Shown here piece after piece: positions 1-10,100 of a stretch of DNA of 64,000 nt (positions are counted from its first letter, which is position 1; every line of letters starts with the position of its first letter). Source of the stretch: Paenibacillus tyrphae (GTDB lineage: Bacteria; Bacillota; Bacilli; Paenibacillales; NBRC-103111); assembly GCF_024158745.1 (NCBI RefSeq), contig NZ_JAMZAW010000005.1, forward strand, positions 124,001 through 188,000, given 5' to 3'. The notes under the pieces were generated by a model that had not been told where the DNA came from, ran no database searches, and saw only the letters and a list, made by a program, of their open reading frames with translations. The translations under genes were made by a program, and so were the position numbers.

Positions 1-1
1 A

Positions 2-1039
2 GTGCTGCCCATTGCCGCAGCGCCAGCGCTAGGGCCGATCGTCAGCGGCTTGTTGACGGACCAGTTCTCCTGGCGCTGGATTTTCTACATCAATCTCCCG
101 GTCGGTATTCCGATTCTGCTGTTCGGACTGCTGTATCTCAAGGAGCATAAGGAACCGGAAGCCGGCCGGCTGGATCTGCCGGGCTTCCTGCTCTCCGCTC
201 CCGGCATGGCGCTGACGATGTACGCCCTCAGCCAAGGACCGGTCCTCGGCTGGCACTCGCCTTGGATCGCGGGCACCGGACTCTTGGGCTTGCTGTTGCT
301 GGCCGCTCTCGTCGTGGTCGAGCTGCGCGCGCCGAAGCCGATGCTCGATTTGCGTCTGCTGCGCGACAGGCTGTTCCGCACGGCGGGGCTCGTCGGCATG
401 TGCTCGGCCGCCGGCCTGCTGGGCATGCTCTACATCTTCCCGCTGATGTACCAATATGTACTGGGCGCATCAGCGCTTGAGACCGGGCTGACGACGTTTC
501 CGGAAGCGCTGGGGCTGATGGTGTCGTCCCAGCTCGTGCCTTGGTCTTATCGGAAGCTCGGCCCCAAACGGCTCATCATGACGGGGCTGCTCTGCACGAT
601 GGCGATCTTCGTGCTGCTGAGCTTCGTTCACGAGGGCACCGATCCATGGCTGATCCGCGGGCTGCTGTTCGGCGTGGGCGTCTGCTTGGGCCATACGGTC
701 GGCGCGGTGCAGATCGCCTCGTTTGCCAATATCTCCCCTTCGTCGATGGGGCGCGCATCGACCTGGTTCTCGGTCCAGAACCGGCTTGGCTCCGCGATCG
801 GTCTTGCGCTGCTGTCCGGCATTCTCGCAGCCGTAGGCACGGGAGCGGCGAACGCTGCCGGAGTCATGGAGCCGAATTTGACGGCTTACCGGTCCGCCCT
901 ATTAGGAGCGGCAGGCTTTCTGCTGTTCGGTCTGTGGTTTGCGTCCGGCATCCGCGATTCCGATGCCGCCGCAACGCTCCGCAAACGGGGAGCCCCGGTC
1001 AAGGCTGGGGGAGAGCGAAGCTCCCCTGCCGAAGGGTAA
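2..1039 (+). CDS. MFS drug transporter, DHA2 (EmrB/QacA) type, 5' truncated
   Basis: C-terminal part of a proton-driven multidrug exporter in the cytoplasmic membrane. The gene starts left of the window, so about 150 residues covering the first four or five membrane segments are missing. The visible part begins in the family's motif C region (ALGPIVSG, then WRWIFYINLPVG), which is typical of 14-TM DHA2 pumps, and continues with alternating hydrophobic helices to a charged, hydrophilic tail. The stop codon is TAA. A two-sided terminator directly follows and separates it from the convergent DMT transporter. The MarR gene 1 kb away could control it, but nothing seen proves this. Confidence 0.85.
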   Translation: MLPIAAAPALGPIVSGLLTDQFSWRWIFYINLPVGIPILLFGLLYLKEHKEPEAGRLDLPGFLLSAPGMALTMYALSQGPVLGWHSPWIAGTGLLGLLLLAALVVVELRAPKPMLDLRLLRDRLFRTAGLVGMCSAAGLLGMLYIFPLMYQYVLGASALETGLTTFPEALGLMVSSQLVPWSYRKLGPKRLIMTGLLCTMAIFVLLSFVHEGTDPWLIRGLLFGVGVCLGHTVGAVQIASFANISPSSMGRASTWFSVQNRLGSAIGLALLSGILAAVGTGAANAAGVMEPNLTAYRSALLGAAGFLLFGLWFASGIRDSDAAATLRKRGAPVKAGGERSSPAEG

Positions 1040-1050
1040 TGTATACGAAC

Positions 1051-1100
1051 AAGATTGCCGACGATCCGGCCCCAAAAGCCGGGGTTGCGGCAATCTTTTT
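1051..1100. terminator. bidirectional intrinsic terminator
   Basis: A perfect 10-bp stem (AAGATTGCCG at 1051-1060 with CGGCAATCTT at 1088-1097) encloses a second CCGGCCCC/GCCGGGG-like stem. T runs lie on the right, and A's open the left arm. It serves the MFS gene and the convergent DMT transporter gene. Confidence 0.85.
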
Positions 1101-1102
1101 AT

Positions 1103-1963
1103 TTATGGCCAAGAAACGATCACGATACCGGCGAAGGTGCAGCCTACCCCAACCCATTGATTCCAAGCCGGCTTTTCGCCTCCCGCAAACACTCCCCACA
1201 GCAAAGTGACGATGGCAAACAGCGAAGTTGCCGTAATGACGATGGAGGTGTCCTCCAGTCCCAAGCCGGCGTTGTAGCTGACAAGAGCGACCGCATCCAG
1301 AATGCCGACGATGGCGACCAGTCCGGCACTACTCTTGCCCGGAGGAGCGAGCCTGATCTTAAGCAGCCGGTAAAGGACCGGAAGCAGGATCGTCGCCTGC
1401 AGCCGCCCGATCCAGACGGTCAACAGACCACCGAGCGCTTCCTGCGCGAACCGGAGTCCGAAGAAGGCCGCACCGAGAAACAGCGAGGCCAGGATGGCCC
1501 AAAGCACTCCGCTTGCCAACGCAGTGCCGGACCGCTGTTTCGACTTCCCGAACCATACCATGGATGCCAGTATGACTCCCGACAACGTCATGACGATGCC
1601 GAGCCAAGTCCCCGCGCCCAATCGTTCTCCGGCCAGCACGGCCAGAACGACGGTCACGACCGAGAAGCTGGAGGCGACAGGCGCGACGACGGCGGAGCTT
1701 CCGGTACGCAGGCCTTGATACAGAAAAAGAATTCCGATCAGATCGACCACCATCCAGAGGCTGGCTGCGGCAGCATGCTGGAGCGACAGCAGAGCATGCC
1801 ACTGTCCCTTCCAGAAGACGGCGGCCGTCAAGAAGAGGAGGCCGACGAGCTGCATATAAAAGAGAGTGGAAAATACGCCGATTTTTTTGCTCGATTTTCC
1901 CGCGAAGAAATCGGCCGTTCCGAAGGATAAAGCCGACACAAGCCCGAGAAGCATGCCGTTCAT
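1103..1963 (-). CDS. EamA/DMT family membrane transporter
   Basis: A 286-residue drug/metabolite transporter with about ten hydrophobic helices in two homologous EamA halves. The family exports amino acids, metabolites or drugs; the substrate cannot be read from sequence. The start was placed at the ATG of MNGMLLG because AAGGAGGG lies just upstream, whereas the longer upstream frame has no ribosome binding site. The N-terminal SFGTADFFAGKSSKK is typical of DMT proteins. It is divergent from the MarR gene with about 140 bp between the starts, which makes MarR a plausible regulator (inference). Confidence 0.85.
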   Translation of the reverse strand: MNGMLLGLVSALSFGTADFFAGKSSKKIGVFSTLFYMQLVGLLFLTAAVFWKGQWHALLSLQHAAAASLWMVVDLIGILFLYQGLRTGSSAVVAPVASSFSVVTVVLAVLAGERLGAGTWLGIVMTLSGVILASMVWFGKSKQRSGTALASGVLWAILASLFLGAAFFGLRFAQEALGGLLTVWIGRLQATILLPVLYRLLKIRLAPPGKSSAGLVAIVGILDAVALVSYNAGLGLEDTSIVITATSLFAIVTLLWGVFAGGEKPAWNQWVGVGCTFAGIVIVSWP

Positions 1964-2039
1964 GAAAGCTCCCTCCTTTTCGAAAAAATATAGTTGTATA
2001 ATCAATTATTTCTCATGCAATTAAATTAACACGGTTTAG

Positions 2040-2069
2040 TTGCTCCGTCAACGCGGAATCAAGTATGAT
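2040..2069 (+). promoter_or_regulatory. candidate sigma-A promoter of marR gene
   Basis: TTGCTC at 2040-2045 and TATGAT at 2064-2069 are 18 bp apart, 33 bp before the chosen MarR start. The AT-rich stretch at 1987-2036, shared with the divergent DMT gene, probably holds that gene's promoter and any MarR operator, but I see no clean palindrome there. Confidence 0.5.
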
Positions 2070-2101
2070 GAAGTTAACCGATGTTCAGGAGGAAGAACGG
2101 G

Positions 2102-2557
2102 ATGCACCGACTTGAGGAAGACCAGCTTGCGGCTTGGCGGGCTTTTGTCAATGCCCATGCCGCCGTGATTAAACGAATCGAAGCCGATTTATCGGATCAA
2201 CGAAGAGAGCCGCTTACGACGTATGATGTTTTGGTAGCCCTGTACCAGTCGCCGGACAAAAAGCTGCGGATGAGCGATTTGGCCAATAAAGTCGTGTTAA
2301 CCCGAAGCGGACTGACCCGGGTGATCGAGCGATTGGAACGGGAAGGGCTCGTCGAAAGGGAACGGACGGAGGAAGACCGGCGGGGAGCCTTTGCCGTACT
2401 GACCAGGGAAGGGAAGCGGGAATTTCTCCGAACGTGGCCGGTTTATTCGGAGGGGATTTACAATTACTTCGTAAGCGTGCTGGACGAAGAGGAGCGGAAG
2501 GCCGTTGAGAAGGCCATGACGAAGGTTTCCGAGGCGCTGAAAAAAGGAGAAGTCTAA
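2102..2557 (+). CDS. MarR family transcriptional regulator
   Basis: A 151-residue winged-helix regulator of the MarR type, normally a dimeric repressor that releases DNA on binding a small phenolic or other ligand. The recognition-helix region reads VVLTRSGLTRVIERLEREGLV, and the wing carries the family signature RTEEDRRGA. The ATG at 2102 is preferred over that at 2081 because AGGAGGA ends 8 nt before it. It is divergent from the DMT transporter, its most likely target together with itself. The ligand is unknown. Confidence 0.88.
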   Translation: MHRLEEDQLAAWRAFVNAHAAVIKRIEADLSDQRREPLTTYDVLVALYQSPDKKLRMSDLANKVVLTRSGLTRVIERLEREGLVERERTEEDRRGAFAVLTREGKREFLRTWPVYSEGIYNYFVSVLDEEERKAVEKAMTKVSEALKKGEV

Positions 2558-2620
2558 CGAAATTTACAGACCGGACGGACAAGCGGACGCATTTACAAAA
2601 CCGAACGAAAACACGGCATG

Positions 2621-2656
2621 GAGCAAGCGGCGAGCTGCTCTTTTTTGTTTTTGTTT
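2621..2656 (+). terminator. intrinsic terminator after marR gene
   Basis: A GAGCAAGC...GCTGCTC hairpin is followed by TTTTTTG and further T-rich sequence. It separates the MarR gene from the kinase operon. Confidence 0.75.
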
Positions 2657-2680
2657 CACGTTTTAATTTCATCAATATTT

Positions 2681-2714
2681 TTGTGAGTTTTTTGAGAGGC
2701 TGAAATGATAGAAT
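2681..2714 (+). promoter_or_regulatory. SARP-type direct-repeat promoter of the kinase operon
   Basis: The heptamers TTGTGAG (2681-2687) and TTGAGAG (2692-2698) start 11 bp apart. After exactly 10 nt comes TAGAAT (2709-2714) as the -10 box. No consensus -35 hexamer is present; the repeats occupy that region. The same arrangement occurs at 7102-7135 and 10847-10880. I infer binding by the SARP-output response regulator encoded in this operon, which would make the operon autoregulated. Confidence 0.7.
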
Positions 2715-2751
2715 GACCGTAGGACGGCATTCCATGGGAAGGAGATAAGAA

Positions 2752-5700
2752 ATGACAAGCGCACATTACCGCAAGCTCATCATGATCGGCTTGATCTTTT
2801 CGCTTTCCATGGCGCTATTCGTCGCGATTTACGCCCAGACGATCCCGAATGGAAACACTCCGCCAGCCAAGCGGGGGGTGCAGGATTTGTCCGGCTGGGA
2901 TTTTCACCGGCAGGGCTTGGCCGTCTTGGACGGGGAGTGGGAGTTTTACGAAGGGCGGCTGCTGGAGCCTGCCGATTTTCAGCGGGGGCCGCTCGCCGGG
3001 GTCTCTTACGTATCCGTGCCCGGCACGTGGAAAGGGGAGCAAAAAGCCGACGGCATCAGCAAGGAGGGCTTCGGGACGTACCGGCTGAAAGTGATCGTTC
3101 CGGCTGCGGACGAAGTGTTCGGTCTAAAAATAAGAAGCATCCGGATGTCCCACCGCCTGTTCGTCAATGGAAAGGCCGAAGGGGGCAGCGGATATCCCGC
3201 AGCAGACGGAGCCGTGCATCAACCGGGCAATACGCCTTATACCTCATTTTTTCACACGAATGGGCGCGAAATCGAAATTGTGGTTCAAGTGGCCAATCAC
3301 GTGTACGCCAACGGCGGTATCGTCAATTCGATCCAATTCGGATTGCACGGGGATATGACGAAGCTCAACAGCATTCAGATCGGCACCGACATTGCGTCCA
3401 TCTTTATTTTGGGCATATTCGGAGCGTACCATCTCAGCTTCTACTATTTGGGCAGAAGGGATAAAACGTATTTATTCAGCGGCCTGTATTTGTTGACTCT
3501 TTTGCTGCAGCAGACGCTGATCGGCGAGAAAATTTTTATGAGGCTGCTGCCTTGGGTTCCTTTCGAGATCGCCTACAAGCTGATCGATTTAAGCGAATTT
3601 TTCGGCGGGATTGTCATTGTCCTGTTCTTCTGCTCCATCGACGTTCGTTTGCTGAAATCCCGCACCATCGGCCGAATGCTGGCCCCGATCGTTGTTTACA
3701 TGGTGGCCGTGGTCGTTCTGCCCTATCGTATGCATAGCGAGATCAAGCCTTTATTTTTATTGTATATGGGCGTTGTCTCCCTGTTTCTCCTTGGTCGAAT
3801 GATCTATCTGTATACCCGCAAAGAACGGGATGCGGCCAACCGGAAGGAATTGACCCTGTTTATCGGGGGGATCGTCTCGCTGACGGTCTTTATGATCGAC
3901 AGTATTCTTTACACGGTGAATATGATTCCGACCGACTTACTGGGAAAAGTGGGCATTGCCTGCTTCATTGGATTCATCAACATGCTGCTTGCTGTACGGT
4001 TCGCCAATGCCTATGAGAAGACGGAGGCACTTTCGCATCAGCTGGCGGTTTCCAATCAGCTTAAGGACGAATTTTTGGCGCAGACGTCCCACGAGATCAA
4101 GACGCCCCTGCACGGCATCATGAACATGACGGCGTATTTGCTGGATGACGAGGAGCGCAATTTATCTGCGAAGCAAAAACAAAACTTGTGGCTCATCAAG
4201 GATACGTCCGTCAAACTGTCGATGCTGATTCACGATCTGATTGACGTCAGCCGGTTGAAGCACGGAGAGCTGCGGCTGCAGCTAACCGTCGTGGATGTGA
4301 GGGTCGTGGTGCAAATCGTGTTCGATGTGCTGCAGTTCGAGCTTTTGGGCAAGGAAGTACGGCTTGATAATCAAGTCGGTACCGATGTTTGGGTGCGGGC
4401 GGACGAAAACCGGCTGCGTCAGGTCATGTACAACCTCGTGCATAACGCGATCAAGCATACAAGTCAAGGGACGGTCCGGGTAAGGTCTAGTATGCTCGGC
4501 GGCACGGTATCGATCTTCGTCGAGGATACGGGAACGGGGATAGCCCCGGATAAGCACGAAGCCGTCTTCGATTATTTCGAGCAGCCGGGTCAGCCGCTCC
4601 CGCAGGACGGATACACCGGGATGGGCGTCGGCTTGTACATCAGCCGGAAGCTGGTGGAGCGAATGGAAGGGGAAATCCGGGTAGATTGGTCGGAGGTCGG
4701 TCAAGGCACGAGGATGATGTTTACTTTGCCGGGCGTGGAGCGGATTCCGGCTTATCGCGAAGCGGCGTATACGACTTCGGAGCCGCAGCGCGTCGCTTCC
4801 GGCAGCGTGCCGCTGGACGTCCGGGATCAGCCGGGCCGCACGATTATGATCGTCGACGACGAGGCTTCGAATATTCATCTTTTGCTTAACCTTCTGAAGC
4901 AGCACAAATATAACGTACTGACGGCGTTTTCCGCCAGAGAAGCGCTGGTCAAGCTGGGCAAGCATCCGCAGGTCGATCTGGTCATTCTGGACGTCATGAT
5001 GCCGGGCGTGTCCGGGATCGAGCTGTGCCGAATGCTGCGGAATCAGTATTCCATTCTCGATCTGCCTATCTTGTTCGCGACGGCCAAAGATACCCCGCAG
5101 GACATTGCTCTCGGCTTCGGAGCCGGGGCGAACGATTATATTACCAAGCCGTTTGTGGCGGAGACGCTGCTCGCAAGAATTCAGACACTGATCGCGATGA
5201 AGACGTCGATTCAAGAAGCGATCAAGAGCGAGCATGCGTTTCATCAAGCCCGGATCAAGCCGCATTTTTTATACAATGCCTTGAGCAGCGTCATTTCGTT
5301 CTGCTACACGAACGGCGAGAAGGCGGCTTATTTGCTTACGATGCTCAGCCAATATTTGCGCTATATTCTCGAAATGGACCGCTCCGCGCTGTTCGTTCCC
5401 CTGTATAGGGAATTGGAGCTGATTCAGGCGTATGTCGAAATCGAAAAGGCGCGCTTCGGCGAACGGTTCCAATTCGAATGCGATGTGGACGAGGTCGATC
5501 ATGATCATCACATTCCTTCTTTATGCATCCAGCCGTTTGTGGAGAACGCGATTCGGCACGGACTGTTCGAAAAGGAGGGGTTCGGTACGGTTGCGCTCAA
5601 GATTCATGAGGGAGAAGGGTACATAAGAGTCGTCGTCGAGGATGACGGCATCGGCATTCCGGACGATCTGCTGTACCGGATGTCCAAGGGCGAGGCGTCG

Positions 5701-5850
5701 GACGGCGGCATCGCCATTGCGAACATTCGCAAGCGGCTCGATTCGATCCCGGGGGCTACGTTGATCATTAGCTCCGAGCCGGGAAGCGGAACCAAGGTAA
5801 CGATGTATTTGCCTGTGGGCTCTACCGGGTCGTCCGGCAGCGACGGTTAA
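2752..5850 (+). CDS. 7TMR-DISM hybrid double histidine kinase/receiver
   Basis: A 1032-residue membrane sensor. In order: a signal anchor (about residues 8-30); an extracytoplasmic 7TMR-DISMED2-like carbohydrate-binding fold (45-205, with GEWEFYEG and VPGTW); seven membrane helices (210-420); HisKA with SHEIKTPLHG (His447) and HATPase_c (550-665, with DTGTGIAP and GMGVGLYISRK); a receiver (695-815) with phospho-Asp747 in VILDVMMP; then a second, LytS-type kinase with IKPHFLYNAL (His838) and its own HATPase_c (930-1020). Phosphate could pass from His447 to Asp747, and from His838 to the separate response regulator. A good ribosome binding site (GGAAGGAG) precedes ATG 2752. The response regulator gene begins 57 bp downstream. 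The outer domain suggests a sugar-like or wall-derived ligand, but this is unproven. Confidence 0.92.
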   Translation: MTSAHYRKLIMIGLIFSLSMALFVAIYAQTIPNGNTPPAKRGVQDLSGWDFHRQGLAVLDGEWEFYEGRLLEPADFQRGPLAGVSYVSVPGTWKGEQKADGISKEGFGTYRLKVIVPAADEVFGLKIRSIRMSHRLFVNGKAEGGSGYPAADGAVHQPGNTPYTSFFHTNGREIEIVVQVANHVYANGGIVNSIQFGLHGDMTKLNSIQIGTDIASIFILGIFGAYHLSFYYLGRRDKTYLFSGLYLLTLLLQQTLIGEKIFMRLLPWVPFEIAYKLIDLSEFFGGIVIVLFFCSIDVRLLKSRTIGRMLAPIVVYMVAVVVLPYRMHSEIKPLFLLYMGVVSLFLLGRMIYLYTRKERDAANRKELTLFIGGIVSLTVFMIDSILYTVNMIPTDLLGKVGIACFIGFINMLLAVRFANAYEKTEALSHQLAVSNQLKDEFLAQTSHEIKTPLHGIMNMTAYLLDDEERNLSAKQKQNLWLIKDTSVKLSMLIHDLIDVSRLKHGELRLQLTVVDVRVVVQIVFDVLQFELLGKEVRLDNQVGTDVWVRADENRLRQVMYNLVHNAIKHTSQGTVRVRSSMLGGTVSIFVEDTGTGIAPDKHEAVFDYFEQPGQPLPQDGYTGMGVGLYISRKLVERMEGEIRVDWSEVGQGTRMMFTLPGVERIPAYREAAYTTSEPQRVASGSVPLDVRDQPGRTIMIVDDEASNIHLLLNLLKQHKYNVLTAFSAREALVKLGKHPQVDLVILDVMMPGVSGIELCRMLRNQYSILDLPILFATAKDTPQDIALGFGAGANDYITKPFVAETLLARIQTLIAMKTSIQEAIKSEHAFHQARIKPHFLYNALSSVISFCYTNGEKAAYLLTMLSQYLRYILEMDRSALFVPLYRELELIQAYVEIEKARFGERFQFECDVDEVDHDHHIPSLCIQPFVENAIRHGLFEKEGFGTVALKIHEGEGYIRVVVEDDGIGIPDDLLYRMSKGEASDGGIAIANIRKRLDSIPGATLIISSEPGSGTKVTMYLPVGSTGSSGSDG

Positions 5851-5907
5851 ACGAAACCGCCGGAAAGCGGATTTTGCCTGCGAAAAGCCTTATTGGGAGG
5901 GAAGAGG

Positions 5908-7023
5908 TTGTTTCATACCATTATTGTCGAAGACGAAAAACCGATTCTGGATTTAATGAACTATGTTATCGGCCAAAATCCGCATTATACCATTGTGGGC
6001 ACATTTACGAACCCGCTGGAAGCGCTGGCCCGTCTGCCGGAGCTGAAGCCGGATGTCGTCTTTCTCGACGTGGAAATGCCGAAGATGAACGGACTCGAAC
6101 TGGCGCGGAAAATCAACGAGCTGTCCGAAGAGACTAAAATTATTTTTAGTACGGCCTATAAGCAGTATGCTCTGGACGCGTTTGAAGTGTATGCCTTCGA
6201 TTATATTTTGAAGCCTGTAACACCGGCGGCGATCGAACGGATTGCGGGTCGTCTGGCCAAGCGGCAGCGGTCTGTTCTCCCTGCCGAGCCGCAGGAACGC
6301 ACGGCCGCGATCCGCTGCTTCGGGGGCTTCGAGGTCCGCAATCGGGAAGGGGAGCCGGTCCGTTTTCCGACACGCAAGACGGAGGAACTGTTCGCGTTTT
6401 TCCTGTGTCATCCGGGACGGGAGCTCAGCAAGTGGCATCTGGCCGATTTGTTGTGGCCGGAAATGAAGGAGGACCGGGCGTCGCATAATTTGCACAATAC
6501 GATTTACCGATTGAAAAAACTGTTGAAAGAGCACGAGATCGGAATAGATATCCAGAAAATAAACGACGGATACAGGCTGGATACGGCCGGCTTGACGTAC
6601 GATGTGCTGGCGTATGAACGGTACGGGCCCGTGCTGCTTGGAGTTATGCAGGATGCCGAGCAAGCGGAACGGTTATGCTCCTTATATACAGGTCCGCTGC
6701 TGGATAAAAAAGATTACATGTGGAAAGCCTCGCTTGAAGAAGGGTACGCCAGACAGTATACGGCGCTTCTACGCAGCTTGGTCGAACGCGATCTCGCCGG
6801 ACAAGAATGGTCGAGAGCGGAGCGGAGGCTGGACAGCTATTTGGCGCTGTATCCGCTGCAGGAAGAGATGAATCTGCTTCTGATGGACATGTACGCGAAC
6901 CGCGGAAAAACAGAGAAGCTGGCGGCGCACTATGCACGGTTCGAAGCCAGCTATAGCCGGGAGTTTGGGCTGGAGCCCCCGGACGAGATAAGGAACCGCG
7001 CAGGAGTTCAGGGAAGAGTATGA
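5908..7023 (+). CDS. response regulator with SARP/BTAD output domain
   Basis: A 371-residue cytosolic transcription factor. Residues 1-120 form a receiver of the LytR/AlgR sort (VEDEKPILD, phospho-Asp54 in VVFLDVEMP, then KPVTPAAIERI). Residues about 135-235 form an OmpR-like winged helix of the SARP type (CFGGFEVRN, FPTRKTEELFAFFL, LWPEMKEDRASHNLHNTIYRLKK). Residues about 245-365 are the TPR-like BTAD domain. The start is TTG at 5908, because GGGAGG ends 7 nt before it and the receiver begins immediately. SARP proteins bind heptamer direct repeats at 11-bp spacing just upstream of the -10 box. Three such sites lie in this window, so the kinase operon, the SLH protein and the HD-GYP gene are its likely targets (inference). 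Confidence 0.9.
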   Translation: MFHTIIVEDEKPILDLMNYVIGQNPHYTIVGTFTNPLEALARLPELKPDVVFLDVEMPKMNGLELARKINELSEETKIIFSTAYKQYALDAFEVYAFDYILKPVTPAAIERIAGRLAKRQRSVLPAEPQERTAAIRCFGGFEVRNREGEPVRFPTRKTEELFAFFLCHPGRELSKWHLADLLWPEMKEDRASHNLHNTIYRLKKLLKEHEIGIDIQKINDGYRLDTAGLTYDVLAYERYGPVLLGVMQDAEQAERLCSLYTGPLLDKKDYMWKASLEEGYARQYTALLRSLVERDLAGQEWSRAERRLDSYLALYPLQEEMNLLLMDMYANRGKTEKLAAHYARFEASYSREFGLEPPDEIRNRAGVQGRV

Positions 7024-7049
7024 TCTGGATAGGGGAGGCAGTGTGTAAG

Positions 7050-7076
7050 ACCGTCGGAGCTCCGGCGGTTTTTTTT
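7050..7076 (+). terminator. intrinsic terminator of kinase/regulator operon
   Basis: A 9-bp stem (ACCGTCGGA with TCCGGCGGT, one G-U pair) is followed by eight T's. Confidence 0.9.
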
Positions 7077-7101
7077 GCATATTTCAGCATTAATTAGTGT
7101 T

Positions 7102-7135
7102 TTGTGAGAATTTTGTGAGAAACGTTTACTAGAAT
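7102..7135 (+). promoter_or_regulatory. SARP-type direct-repeat promoter of SLH gene
   Basis: Two identical TTGTGAG heptamers (7102-7108 and 7113-7119) are 11 bp apart, followed by 10 nt and TAGAAT (7130-7135). It is the best-conserved of the three copies. The SLH gene starts 43 bp downstream of the -10 box. Confidence 0.72.
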
Positions 7136-7178
7136 AGGAGTGTAAGAAGACCTATAAGAATGGAAGGGAAGGTAACAA

Positions 7179-10100
7179 ATGCAGGCACATAGAAGTAGGT
7201 CCTTATGGGACCGCAGATGGTTGGCCATAGCGCTGGTCGCGCTGCAGCTGTTCAGCTTGATCGGTTTAACGGGCCGGGTATCGGCTGCGCAGGTTCTTTT
7301 TGCGGGGGGATCGGGCACGGAGGCCGATCCGTGGCTCATTGAGACCGCGGAGCAGCTTAATAATGTGAGGTTGAACCTGTCCGCCTCCTACAAGCTTGCG
7401 CAGGATATCGATCTCGATATAGCTCCGTACAATACCATCGGCTGGCAGCCGATTGGCAATCCCCTTGAAGGTCCGTTCAGGGGACGGTTTGACGGGAACG
7501 ATCATACGATTTCCAATTTGAAAATCTCCCGCGTTGACGGGTATATGCAGCAAGGGCTGTTCGGCTCCATTGAGTTTGCGCAAATTGGCAATGTCGGATT
7601 AAGCAATGTGGCGATCCAGACCATGGGCAACTCCACTGGAAGCTTGGCAGGCCAAGCAAGTAATTCCTCCATTCGAAATTCTTACGCCACCGGCTCGGTT
7701 AAAGCTCTTATGTTTGTGGGAGGCTTGGTCGGAAATGTAACAGGCGAGCTGACGGTGGAGGATTCTTATTTCAAAGGCACGGTTGAGGCTACACAAGCTG
7801 CCGTTGGCGGCCTAATCGGTTCCGCCGATAGCATTTTTCCATTAAACGTCAGCCGATCTTACGCCGCTGCTAAAGTCTTGGGGCCCCCGCCGGTTTCTTT
7901 CCCTTGTGGGCCAGGATCTGGGACTCCAACGTTCCCAGGAGGCCCAATCATACCGGGAATTCCGTGCCCGCCTGTCGTTTCTGTGGCAGGAGGCTTGATC
8001 GGTTCGAAATTCATCGGCCCCATAAATGTGACGGCGTCTTATTATGACAAGGACGTTTCGGGACAAACCGATACCAGCAAAGGCACCCCGAAGTCAACCA
8101 GTGAGATGAAACTGCTGGGTACTTACAACGGTTGGGATTTTACGGATAACGGCTTGTGGACACTGAAAGCGGGCAAAAACGACGGGTATCCTTATTTGAA
8201 ATGGCAAAGTTTAGATGAGGCTCCCACAGCTTCCAATGTTACGGTAAGCGGGTCGGCGGTTGTCGGCGGAACGTTGACAGGCGGTTATACGTATCAAGAT
8301 GCCGAAGGGGATGCGGAAGGAGCATCGTCGTTCAAATGGTACCGGGCGGACGATGCGGCAGGAAGCAATAAGACGGTGATTGACGGAGCGAATGCCAAAA
8401 CGTACGTTCCGCAAGTGGAAGACCTCGGCAAGTTCATCAGCTTTGAAGTAACGCCGAAAGCGCAGACTGGCAAAAAGACCGGCAAAGCTGCGGAAAGCTC
8501 GCGGACCGCGACGGCCGTTACGTTTGCAGCGCCTAAGTTAACGGCGGTTCCGGGGAATGGAAAGGTCGACTTGACCTGGAGCAGTGTAACCGGCGCGACG
8601 TATTACAACGTCTACCTGAGATCGGAGAGCGGCGGCGCCGACTCGCTATATGGCACCGTAACCGGGGCCACCTATAACGTCACCGGACTGACGAACGGCA
8701 AAACCTATTATTTTGTCGTGCGGGCGATCGGCTCCGGAGCAACAGGCCCATATTCCAATGAAGTCAGCGCCACCCCGAGTGAGGGAGCCGCTGTTATTCC
8801 GCAGTTGACGAAAGTCGGCATAACGGGAGGTACAGAGCATCCTGTGTTCAACGATTCATGGTACGTGAAAGTGGGAGATACGGCCACGTTGACGTTCAAG
8901 TCGAACGTTCCGCTGAACGTTCTTCCGTCGGTAACGATCATGGGACAACCGGCGCTTGTAGCCAGTGTCGGCGACAACGTCTACAAAGCTGTTCATACAT
9001 TTGGCGACAGTGAAACAGAAGGTGTGGTCGGTTTCCTGATCGAAATGGCCGATTCGACCGGAAAGCTGAAGTGGACGGTATCCAGAACAACGGATGATAG
9101 CAGGATGTATTTCGATAAAACGGCTCCTACGGGAGAGCTGTTCATTAACAATGGGGCGGCGGAAACCGAATCGACTTCCGTTAAGCTGCGGGCCGTGGCC
9201 AACGATAACGTGGGAGGCATCCACATGCGCTTCTCCAACGACGGCGAAGCTTGGAGTCCGTGGGAAAGCTTTTATCATCCGAAAGCATGGACGTTAACCC
9301 CGGGCGACGGCAAAAAGACGGTTTTCGTGGAATTGAAAGACCTCGCCGGCAACGTAACGGCGAAACCGATCAGTGCTTCGATTAACCTGAAGACCCCGTC
9401 GTCCAGCAGCTCGTCATCGAGCGGCGGCGGTTGGTATTACTCGCCGACAGAAACGATCTCCGTCAATGTCGAAAATGGCCGTAACGGCGGCGTTGTCACT
9501 ACGGCAAAAATCACTCGCACGACGGACACGGACGGCAAGAAAAAAGATGAAGTTACTTTGACGGGCGAACAAGCGGCCAAATTGATCGAGCAACTGAAAA
9601 CGGCCGGTTCCGATTTGGCTAAGCTGATCCTTCCCGATGCGAAGGACGAAGTCTCGGAGCTGAAAGTCACGCTGCCGAAAGAAGCGACAGCGAAGCTAGC
9701 CGAAGGCAAAATAAACTTGGAAATTCACACGAACAATGCGCGGGTTGTTATTCCGAGCGACTCGCTGAAAGATTGGAAGGAAGACGTGTACTTCAAGCTC
9801 GTGCCGGTGAAGTCGGAGAGCGGGCGCAAGGAAGTAGAGCAGCGTGCGAAGGCAGAGCGGATCGTGAAGGATGCCGCAGGCAATGCCGTGATTTCCGTCA
9901 TCGGCCGTCCGATGACGATTCAGACGAATATGCAGAGCCGTCCGGTGACGCTGGTGCTGCCGCTGAACGATACGAGCTTAAGCGAACAGCAGCGGAAAGG
10001 ATTGAAAGTTTTCATCGAGCACAGCGACGGCACGAAAGAGCTGACCCAAGGCGATATCGCCGCTTATGACGCGGCGGGCAAGCAGGGCATCAGGTTCTCG

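Noticed and set aside
4282-5265. Long minus-strand open frame inside the sensor kinase
   Set aside because: Antisense to well-conserved kinase and receiver motifs; Arg/His/Gln-rich composition typical of antisense frames.
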